In this document: piece after piece, positions 1 through 4,975 of the stretch
Position numbering within the stretch: position 1 is the first letter of the stretch
How the letters are laid out: the number at the start of each line of letters is the position of its first letter
Origin: Phelpsiimicrobium sp043802125
Lineage (GTDB): Bacteria; Omnitrophota; Gorgyraeia; Velamenicoccales; Velamenicoccaceae
Length of the DNA stretch: 7,214 bases
Assembly (NCBI GenBank): GCA_043802125.1
Contig: JAZDLG010000078.1
Span: 1 to 7,214 of the forward strand
Direction: 5' to 3'
The notes under the pieces: generated by a model
Told to the model about the DNA's origin: nothing
Database searches by the model: none
What the model saw: the letters and a program-made list of their open reading frames with translations, nothing else
Made by a program: the position numbers and the translations under genes

Positions 1-972
1 GTCGGTAAAAGCCTCAACTTCTATTATATCACTCTTACCTTGATAATATTTGACTACGACGCGGGCTGTTTGGCTATCGCTTTTTTTATCAAAATAACGC
101 GCAACGAGCCGGCAGGCTAAAATAATGGTCTCCTGCTTTGAAAAGTCACCCCTGCCCAAAGCAGTGGCTCCCGGGACCTCATCCTCCGGCACAAAAAGGA
201 TACCTAAAGCCTTATCTTCCAACATCTGATTATCGTGTTCATCGCGGCCGACGATGAGCTTGGCAGTCCCTTCTATCCTGAAGTGCCTGCCATGGTTTAA
301 GAGGCTGACGTCTTCTGAGGTCAATTCGTTGTGGCCTATCAGATCTTTAACGCGTTTGGAAAATGCAGGATCTGTCAAAAGGCATCCTCCTGCAGGACAC
401 GGATAATCCTTGATATGGAAGTCGCTGGCCAACTGTATCTGAGGTTTACGGCCGCGTCCGGATATATCAAGCAGTTTAGACCTGTCCACCCAGCCCTCTT
501 TTTCAGGGATAGTCGGCTCTAACAACTTTGCCGACAAAGGCCGCAGCACCAACCCTGAGACTCCCGCTTCTTTCTCTATTGTGCGCATAGCGTCTTTTCT
601 CTGGGACATGGGCCTCTGGCCCAGCACTTCGCCTGTTATCAAAAAAGACGCGCCGGTTTCTTCCATCAATTCTTTGGCTTTTTTCAGCATAAGGATGCGG
701 CAATCAATGCAAGGGTTCATATGGCTGCCATAGCCGTGTTTGGGGGATTTGAGGACCTCAAGAAACTCCTTGCTCACATTCATGACCCTCAAAGGTATGC
801 CCAACTCGCCTGAGATGAATTTTGCCTCATGTTGACAACCGGCGCGATGGTTACAACGGCAAAACGGAGATACAAAATTAGCCGCGATGACCTCTATCCC
901 CTGCTCCAGGATGACTTTTGTAGCCAGGGTGCTGTCTAATCCGCCGGAAATAAGCGAGATCGCCTTTGTCAT
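1..972 (-). CDS. PP-loop ATPase, predicted tRNA thiolation protein (ThiI/MnmA-like), C-terminus outside window
   Basis: The frame is open for 324 codons from ATG at 972 to the left edge with no stop, so the C-terminus is missing. The N-terminus carries the PP-loop signature SGGLDS (residues 9-14), which binds ATP and adenylates a substrate in the N-type ATP pyrophosphatases. Further motifs are MNPCIDCR (Cys88 and Cys91), which resembles the MnmA/TtuA active-site region, GEVLGQRPMSQR (114-125) and CPAGGCLLTDP (Cys192 and Cys197). Cys38, Cys40 and Cys46 form another cluster. The family is usually annotated as a tRNA 4-thiouridine synthase or thiouridylase relative, often with a C-terminal NFACT-R-like RNA-binding region; the visible end (about 210-324) could be that domain. 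The exact tRNA position or substrate cannot be told from sequence. It has its own promoter and is separated from the iron locus by 85 bases. No good ribosome binding site is visible before the ATG. Confident about the PP-loop class, less about the substrate. Confidence 0.85.
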   Translation of the reverse strand, partial: MTKAISLISGGLDSTLATKVILEQGIEVIAANFVSPFCRCNHRAGCQHEAKFISGELGIPLRVMNVSKEFLEVLKSPKHGYGSHMNPCIDCRILMLKKAKELMEETGASFLITGEVLGQRPMSQRKDAMRTIEKEAGVSGLVLRPLSAKLLEPTIPEKEGWVDRSKLLDISGRGRKPQIQLASDFHIKDYPCPAGGCLLTDPAFSKRVKDLIGHNELTSEDVSLLNHGRHFRIEGTAKLIVGRDEHDNQMLEDKALGILFVPEDEVPGATALGRGDFSKQETIILACRLVARYFDKKSDSQTARVVVKYYQGKSDIIEVEAFTD

Positions 973-982
973 AATATCAACC

Positions 983-1017
983 AATGAGACAAATCAAACA
1001 GGACAGTTTGTCTCATT
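983..1017. repeat. Perfect 11-bp inverted repeat in the PP-loop gene leader
   Basis: AATGAGACAAA (983-993) is repeated in exact reverse complement at 1007-1017, with a 13-base spacer. In RNA transcribed leftward it would form a hairpin ending 10 bases before the ATG at 972. No run of U follows on either strand, so it is not a standard rho-independent terminator. It could be an operator for a dimeric regulator, an RNA structure affecting translation of the PP-loop gene, or a weak end for the iron operon. The sequence does not decide between these. Confidence 0.7.
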
Positions 1018-1041
1018 AAAGAAATAGCCTTCATAAACCTT

Positions 1042-1069
1042 ACTATAACGGCTTGGATTATTTTGTCAA
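1042..1069 (-). promoter_or_regulatory. Sigma-70-type promoter for the PP-loop gene
   Basis: On the minus strand TTGACA (1064-1069, perfect -35) is followed by 16 bases and TATAGT (1042-1047, five of six to the -10 consensus). The -35 lies inside the last codons of the dtxR-feoA gene. Transcription would start near 1035 and give a leader of about 60 bases before the ATG at 972. This separates the PP-loop gene from the iron operon. It is a prediction from sequence only. Confidence 0.6.
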
Positions 1070-1699
1070 TAGAACATGGATGGCCGAGGCCAGGTCGCGG
1101 TCTATCGCAAACTGCGAATTGCCGATCTGAAGCACATAGGAGGGAAATTTCTGAATAAGGCTTACGATCATCCCGGGCAAAATACCCATAGCCATTATCT
1201 TCTGGAGCCTTTTGTGATTGTGGGTGTGAAGATAGGCTACCTTGCCTTTTTGATCCACGCGCAGGTTATCAAGGGACGAAATTATCTTGTTGATACTTTC
1301 TTTGGATTTCCGGCAGCATTCACCCTCGGGTATAGGCCTTCCGTGAGGGCAGGTTTTAGGATGCCCCAAAAGAATACAAATATTATCCTCTATACCCTCG
1401 TGAAGAAGATGTTCAAATTGACAGCTGACAGGATGGACGAGCTTCTTTTTTACAGCCAGGACATCAGTGAATAATCTCTCCGCCAACCTGTGGCGACGCA
1501 CTATCTTCTGCCCCTCTATCTTGCCTTTTTCGGTCAAAGATATCTTCTCATGCATTAATTTGACATAGCCCAGATCTATCAACTCCTCTACCTCGGGATT
1601 GCCCTTGGCCAAGCCGACATCTACGGCCCCTTGCTTTTCCTCTCCTGCGTGGCCCCAGAGCGTCTCTAAGATCTCTTCCGCGCGTTCGCTTATCTTCAT
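1058..1699 (-). CDS. DtxR/MntR-family metal-dependent regulator fused to a C-terminal FeoA domain
   Basis: A 213-residue protein. Residues 1-60 stand where DtxR has its winged helix; 61-145 hold the metal-binding and dimerisation region; about 150-213 form a FeoA (SH3-like) domain with the typical KIMAMGILPGM stretch (167-177). Ligands of DtxR can be matched: His70 and Glu74 (DtxR H79, E83), His89 (H98), Cys93, Glu96 and His97 (C102, E105, H106). CPHGRPIP (117-124) is also typical. Glu9 seems to stand where DtxR has Met10 and MntR Asp8. The DNA-binding part is several residues shorter than usual and the recognition helix is hard to place, so the protein may bind DNA unusually or act mainly on FeoB. 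Its ATG overlaps the stop of the upstream Cys-rich gene (ATGA), with AGGAAG about 5 bases before it. It is the last gene of the feo unit and supplies the only FeoA domain seen. Confidence 0.85.
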   Translation of the reverse strand: MKISERAEEILETLWGHAGEEKQGAVDVGLAKGNPEVEELIDLGYVKLMHEKISLTEKGKIEGQKIVRRHRLAERLFTDVLAVKKKLVHPVSCQFEHLLHEGIEDNICILLGHPKTCPHGRPIPEGECCRKSKESINKIISSLDNLRVDQKGKVAYLHTHNHKRLQKIMAMGILPGMIVSLIQKFPSYVLQIGNSQFAIDRDLASAIHVLLTK

Positions 1700-1869
1700 T
1701 TGTCTTCCTTTCGTTTTCTAAAAAATTTCAGCCATTTAGGTTCCGGCGGCGTTTCAAAACCACAATTAGGGCATCTTATGAGCTTGCACCCTTTCTTTAT
1801 CGGACAATTCGAACACGCCGTCTCGGCTTCATTTTCATTAAACTCATATCCGCATAAACCGCACTTCAT
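1696..1869 (-). CDS. Small seven-cysteine (zinc-ribbon-like) Feo-associated protein, 57 aa
   Basis: A 57-residue protein with cysteines at 3, 6, 19, 22, 28, 33 and 36. C3xxC6 and C33xxC36 look like the two knuckles of a zinc ribbon (KCGLCGYEF, RCPNCGFE), while C19xxC22x5C28 (CSNCPIKKGC) between them could hold another metal or an iron-sulfur centre. The tail is basic (KFFRKRKEDK). No signal peptide or membrane segment. The start at 1869 is preferred: AGGA lies 6 bases upstream, whereas the longer start at 1911 overlaps feoB and has no ribosome binding site. It begins 19 bases after the FeoB permease stop, and its stop overlaps the dtxR-feoA start by four bases, so it is probably translated together with both. 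I recall similar small proteins beside feoB in other anaerobes, without a named function. A role in FeoB assembly or iron handling is inferred from position alone. Confidence 0.8.
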   Translation of the reverse strand: MKCGLCGYEFNENEAETACSNCPIKKGCKLIRCPNCGFETPPEPKWLKFFRKRKEDK

Positions 1870-1888
1870 GCCACATCCTAACTTTTTT

Positions 1889-3340
1889 TCATAGATGAAC
1901 CCCAAGCACATTAAAAGCCAAATTAACTAAAAAGCCGGCCGTAAATGAAAAAAAGAGGATAAAGACGGACAGGGCAACCCCGGTTTTCCAGCCCCGCTCT
2001 TTGACATTCATCAGAAACTGCGCGATGCACGGCAAAAACAACGTAAGTGTGATGCATGCCACCACTAATTGATTACCGTTGAGCAAACCGGCTTTTTTCA
2101 TATCGTAAAGGCCTGCGACACCATAATCTCTCCTGAAAAATCCGAACAAGAAAGCAATTGCCGCTTTATCAGGAAGGCCTATCCAGCGAATAGGATATTC
2201 CAGGATCGAGACGCATAAAGAGAATAAACCGGTCAACTGGCCCAACCAGATAAAAGCGCTGGCCAGGATGAACATCGGGAATATCTCGGCAAAATACCAC
2301 TGTACTCGCGTGTATGTTTTAACAAAAACATTTGACAGTTTTGGCAGCCGGAGCGGCGGTATCTCCATATAGAAAGAAGGCGCTTCCCCCGGCAAGATCA
2401 ACGAAGAAAGAAAACCAACCAGGAGAAAAACCAGGCTTATGATACCCGCCCAAACCCACAGGCCCGCGGGATTTCCTTCCAATAAGGAGAGTATCACGCC
2501 TAATTGCGCAGAACAAGGAACGGCCAAAGCCAACAATAAAGTCGCGATAAGCCTCTCTCTTTTTGTAGGCAAGGTGCGTGTTACCATAGTCGCCATCGTA
2601 TCACAACCCAAACCTAAAACCATTGGTATGACAGCCCTCCCGGTCAAGCCGATCTTTTTAAACAGGCGGTCTATGAGAAGAGCTAACCTTGGCAGATAGC
2701 CGGTATCTTCAATGACAGCGAAGGCGATAAAGAATGTCGTAACTATAGGCAAGATCAACGCTACCGCGTATCGCACGCCCAAAGTAATGACGCCGTATTC
2801 CCCGACAAACAGATCTCTTAACGCCTGCCAGGGTATCACTGCAGTAAAAATTTGGGTGATCCAGGGATTAATATGCCCCTCGAAAATATCCGTTTCTATA
2901 AAATCAACAACAGTACCGGCGCCAAATTCGCCTACAAATTTATATAGCCCATAATAAAGGATCAATAATAATATAGGTATGCCTGTCAGGGGATTTATCA
3001 TAACCCGGCTTAAGGCCTCTTTAAATGACGACCTTGGTTGCGGCATATGTATGACGGCCGTGTTTACTATTCTGCTGGCCTCTTCTTGCCTGCGAAGCCC
3101 GATAATATAAGAAAGCGGTTCATGACAATGCGCTTTAGCAGAATCTATGACGCCTATGATCTCATCAAAAACCCCGGGCTCCCGCGATTTGACCAAAGAA
3201 AGTATCTCGGTGTCTTCCTGAAGCAACAGCAAAGCAACGGAACGCCTGGACAGGCCATAATCCCGCTTTAATAACAATTCTATTTTCTCAACAGACATCT
3301 GTAAAATATCCGTTGTGTCTTTATACCTTGCTTCCGGCAT
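1889..3340 (-). CDS. feoB: FeoB permease half: ferrous iron transport membrane protein (split FeoB)
   Basis: A 483-residue membrane protein corresponding to FeoB without its G domain. Residues 1-110 are soluble and helical, in the place of the FeoB GDI-like linker. The membrane part starts at PLTGIPILLLILYYG (about 117) and shows at least seven hydrophobic segments. FeoB landmarks: EDTGYLPR (211-218), GLGCDTMATMVTRTL (243-257, conserved Cys and gate region), VPCSAQ (274-279), GFFRRDYGVAGLY (400-412) and LPCIAQ (436-441). These are the conserved cysteine-containing core and gate motifs of inner-membrane Fe(II) permeases. The start is set at ATG 3340, with GGAGG 10 bases upstream; an in-frame TTG at 3349 sits only one base from the GGAGG and is unlikely. 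The gene overlaps the G-protein gene by 20 bases in another frame. It ends 19 bases before the Cys-rich gene. Confidence 0.92.
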   Translation of the reverse strand: MPEARYKDTTDILQMSVEKIELLLKRDYGLSRRSVALLLLQEDTEILSLVKSREPGVFDEIIGVIDSAKAHCHEPLSYIIGLRRQEEASRIVNTAVIHMPQPRSSFKEALSRVMINPLTGIPILLLILYYGLYKFVGEFGAGTVVDFIETDIFEGHINPWITQIFTAVIPWQALRDLFVGEYGVITLGVRYAVALILPIVTTFFIAFAVIEDTGYLPRLALLIDRLFKKIGLTGRAVIPMVLGLGCDTMATMVTRTLPTKRERLIATLLLALAVPCSAQLGVILSLLEGNPAGLWVWAGIISLVFLLVGFLSSLILPGEAPSFYMEIPPLRLPKLSNVFVKTYTRVQWYFAEIFPMFILASAFIWLGQLTGLFSLCVSILEYPIRWIGLPDKAAIAFLFGFFRRDYGVAGLYDMKKAGLLNGNQLVVACITLTLFLPCIAQFLMNVKERGWKTGVALSVFILFFSFTAGFLVNLAFNVLGVHL

Positions 3341-3854
3341 ACGCTTCAATCCTCCCTTTTAAAATTTCCACGCCCCTGCCCGTGGTGGAAACAGTAGCAA
3401 CAACCGGGATCTTTAATTCTTTTTCCAAGCGCGCTATATCTATCTTCATCCCTAAATTTTCCGCCTCATCAATAATATTTAAAACCAGGATCACCGGGAG
3501 CTTGGCTTCAATCAACTGTAACGTAAGAGGCAGCAGCCTTTCCAAATTCTTGGCATCTAAAATATGCAGGACTACTTCCGGTTTTTCTTCAAACAACAGA
3601 GTGCGGGCCACCCTCTCTTCTTCGCTAATAGGCAAAAGCGAATACATCCCCGGCGTGTCCACGACCTCAAATTCATCCTCGCCTATCTTTGTCTTACCGC
3701 GGTACACCTCAACCGTTGTGCCGGGATAATTTGATACGGTGGCATAACTCCCTGTAAGGCAGCCAAACATGACGGATTTGCCGACATTTGGGCTGCCGAC
3801 GATAGCGATCTTGCGCAGGCCATGCATTGCTTTTATCTTGCCGCCTTCACCCAT
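3321..3854 (-). CDS. feoB: FeoB G-protein half: small GTPase of the ferrous iron transporter (split FeoB)
   Basis: A 177-residue cytoplasmic GTPase matching the FeoB N-terminal G domain. All nucleotide motifs are present: G1 GSPNVGKS (20-27), G2 region VSNYPGTTVEV (40-50), G3 DTPG (66-69), G4 NIID (126-129) and G5 STTG (156-159). In ordinary FeoB this domain is fused through a helical GDI domain to the permease; here the protein stops right after the G domain and the permease starts in another frame, overlapping by 20 bases. GTP binding and hydrolysis would gate the permease made from the next gene. The start at 3854 has no clear ribosome binding site; Met10 (3827) would leave a more typical short N-terminus and is a fair alternative. 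A 48-base gap separates it from the broken outer-membrane gene upstream. Confidence 0.92.
   Translation of the reverse strand: MGEGGKIKAMHGLRKIAIVGSPNVGKSVMFGCLTGSYATVSNYPGTTVEVYRGKTKIGEDEFEVVDTPGMYSLLPISEEERVARTLLFEEKPEVVLHILDAKNLERLLPLTLQLIEAKLPVILVLNIIDEAENLGMKIDIARLEKELKIPVVATVSTTGRGVEILKGRIEAYAGSKV
3351..3355 (-). promoter_or_regulatory. Ribosome binding site deciding the FeoB permease start
   Basis: GGAGG on the minus strand lies inside the end of the FeoB G-protein gene, 10 bases before ATG 3340 and 1 base before the in-frame TTG at 3349. The spacing favours the ATG. An internal ribosome binding site with overlapping frames supports two separately translated proteins rather than a sequencing frameshift. 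Confidence 0.65.
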
Positions 3855-3902
3855 GTGGTTATTATATTCAAGTTATCATTGACTGCATAGGTAAAAATCA
3901 AA

Positions 3903-4184
3903 TTAAAATAATATTCCTATTCCTCTGTATGAAACCGTTGGGCCCAATGCATATTTATCTTCCGTATAATTTCCTTTAGACTCCAATCCTATCCCAAGCT
4001 TAGGCAAAAGCCTGTAACCGAATGCCGCGGCGTACTCATGTTTTGTCAAACCGTCGCGCTCGGCCTCTTGTTTTAGGATTTGATTATAAGCAAAATTAAA
4101 CTTGCCTATATCTTTAGCCAAGATCAACTTTGCCTCTATCATATTGAGTTTTGAAAGATCGGAACTGCGTATATATTCAAGGTA
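3903..4184 (-). pseudogene. 3' remnant of an outer-membrane protein gene
   Basis: This frame opens after a stop at 4185-4187 and reads 93 codons to TAA at 3903. A start at ATG 4142 would give 79 residues, but the 14 codons before it (YLEYIRSSDLSKLN) continue the same protein family sequence, so that ATG is internal. Alternating polar and apolar stretches such as KLILAKDIGKFNFAYNQI and YALGPTVSY fit beta strands, and the last residue is Phe, as in outer-membrane barrels. From memory, proteins of this type continue a little further between the SYRG and the final strand, so the end may be shortened as well. Together with the signal-peptide fragment immediately upstream it makes up one gene split by a deletion. 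It lies between the Fur box and feoB. Confidence 0.65.
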
Positions 4185-4375
4185 TTAATACCGGATCTAT
4201 CGGTATCCGGAACCTTGCTTGTCAAATAATACTCCAGCTCAAAACGGCCATTTAGCATCGTCATATACTCATATGTCCAGACGTAACTCCTGCGGTCAGC
4301 AAAAGCGCACGGAGCAAAATTTGCCAAATACAGCGCAACCAAGATAAACAAAACCACTATTCTCCTTAAAAACAT
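4139..4375 (-). pseudogene. 5' fragment of an outer-membrane protein gene (signal peptide, then frameshifting deletion)
   Basis: A 78-codon frame starting at ATG 4375, with GGAGGA 8 bases upstream. Residues 1-26 form a signal peptide: RR, a hydrophobic core, and AFA before Asp27. The mature part begins RRSYVWTYEYMTM and continues FELEYYLTSKVPD, as I recall from predicted outer-membrane proteins of uncultured diderms. After SGINT (about 62-66) the sequence becomes unrelated for 12 residues and stops at 4139. The family sequence resumes in a different frame at YLEYIR (4184), with the middle part of the protein missing. A deletion of uncertain length, not a single-base error, is therefore likely. 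A perfect Fur box lies 25 bases before the start codon, so the intact gene would have been repressed by iron. The truncated peptide could still be made and exported, but a functional barrel is not expected. Confidence 0.7.
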
Positions 4376-4383
4376 TATCTTTA

Positions 4384-4389
4384 TCCTCC
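4384..4389 (-). promoter_or_regulatory. Ribosome binding site of the outer-membrane gene fragment
   Basis: GGAGGA on the minus strand, 8 bases before ATG 4375. It is the strongest ribosome binding site in the window, so the first part of the broken gene retains good expression signals. Confidence 0.6.
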
Positions 4390-4400
4390 AAATATGATTT

Positions 4401-4415
4401 TGATAATCATTATCA
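4401..4415. promoter_or_regulatory. Fur box (perfect 7-1-7) before the outer-membrane gene and feo genes
   Basis: TGATAATCATTATCA is an exact match to the 7-1-7 Fur consensus TGATAATnATTATCA. It lies between the end of fur (4440) and the ATG at 4375, so it would control transcription leftward into the broken outer-membrane gene and, with no strong terminator after that, the feo genes. Binding of Fur-Fe(II) is inferred from the match and from the fur gene next to it. Confidence 0.88.
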
Positions 4416-4439
4416 ATGTAGGCCCAAAAAAAATCCTGT

Positions 4440-4877
4440 TCATTTCTTTCGGCAATTCTTACAAAGGCCGTAAAGCTCTAACTTATGCTTTATCAGCATA
4501 AACCCCTCCTTCCTGGCAAGCCCTTCCTGCAGCTTCTCAATGCCGGAATCAACAACTTCAATGAACTTGCCGCACTTGGTACAGATCAAATGATCGTGAT
4601 GCCTGTGGCCATAGAGATGTTCATAGCGAGTAACGCCGTCTTCGCATTTGAACTCTCGGCATAGCCCGCTATCGCAGAAGTGTTTCAAAGTCCGGTAGAT
4701 CGTAGCATACCCGATATGCGGGGAGACCTTCTTTGCTTCCTGATAAAGCTCATCGGCAGTCAAGTGGCGCTCGCTTTTTAAAAAGATCTTTAGGATCTGC
4801 TGGCGCTGAGAGCTTGATTTTAAATTCTTATTACGTACATATTCACCGAATATCTCTTCTTCTTTTTTCGCCGGCAT
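4440..4877 (-). CDS. fur: Fur-family ferric uptake regulator
   Basis: A 145-residue protein of normal Fur length. Residues 20-75 form the winged helix (SSSQRQQILKIF, HLTADELYQEA, IGYATIYRTLKHF with the recognition helix). The C-terminal part has the metal motif HRHHDHLICTKCGKFIEV (91-108) and two structural zinc pairs, C99xxC102 and C139xxC142. It is a dimeric iron-sensing repressor acting on operators such as the two Fur boxes found here. PerR or Zur cannot be formally excluded, but the Fur-type boxes and adjacent feoB favour Fur. The ATG at 4877 is preceded by AAAGGA with 6 bases spacing. It has its own promoter, which contains a Fur-like box, so self-regulation is likely. Its 3' end is 25 bases from the next Fur box. 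Confidence 0.92.
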   Translation of the reverse strand: MPAKKEEEIFGEYVRNKNLKSSSQRQQILKIFLKSERHLTADELYQEAKKVSPHIGYATIYRTLKHFCDSGLCREFKCEDGVTRYEHLYGHRHHDHLICTKCGKFIEVVDSGIEKLQEGLARKEGFMLIKHKLELYGLCKNCRKK

Positions 4878-4900
4878 GGCCTATCCTTTAAATTTGAAAC

Positions 4901-4915
4901 TGATTATCAATATCA
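4901..4915. promoter_or_regulatory. Fur box in the fur promoter
   Basis: TGATTATCAATATCA matches the 7-1-7 consensus TGATAATnATTATCA at 12 of 14 defined positions, and the outer arms TGAT and ATCA are perfect. It sits just downstream of the predicted -10 of fur, over the likely transcription start, where binding would block initiation. This suggests fur represses itself. Confidence 0.72.
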
Positions 4916-4917
4916 TA

Positions 4918-4945
4918 ACTTTACCTTAAGCCAGGATATTGTCAA
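4918..4945 (-). promoter_or_regulatory. fur: Predicted fur promoter
   Basis: On the minus strand TTGACA (4940-4945, perfect -35) is followed by 16 bases and TAAAGT (4918-4923, four of six to the -10 consensus). Transcription would start near 4911, inside the Fur box, giving a leader of about 35 bases to the ATG at 4877. It lies in the 98-base gap after the ygiQ stop. Confidence 0.55.
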
Positions 4946-4975
4946 GAAAATCTTTTAAATATTTGTTGCGGGCGG

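Noticed and set aside
503..703. Short minus-strand frame of 66 codons inside the PP-loop region
   Set aside because: It overlaps the long uninterrupted PP-loop frame in another register, has no recognisable motif and no ribosome binding site.
1076..1474. 132-codon plus-strand frame opposite dtxR-feoA
   Set aside because: It is antisense to a well-supported gene and its product resembles no known fold; it is a by-product of codon usage on the other strand.
1870..1911. Longer start (ATG 1911) for the seven-cysteine protein
   Set aside because: It would overlap the feoB permease end, lacks a ribosome binding site, and adds 14 residues outside the conserved-looking Cys core; ATG 1869 has AGGA at 6 bases.
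3313..3729. 138-codon plus-strand frame opposite the FeoB G-protein gene
   Set aside because: The opposite strand carries all five GTPase motifs; the plus-strand product is low-complexity Ser/Thr-rich.
3861..3866. TATAAT on the minus strand just before the FeoB G-protein gene, a possible internal promoter
   Set aside because: No -35 at suitable spacing, and the start of transcription would fall on the annotated ATG; it would make sense only with the alternative start at 3827.
4426..4433. Run of eight T on the minus strand just after fur, a possible rho-independent terminator
   Set aside because: No stable GC-rich stem could be found immediately before the T run, so a terminator is not supported.
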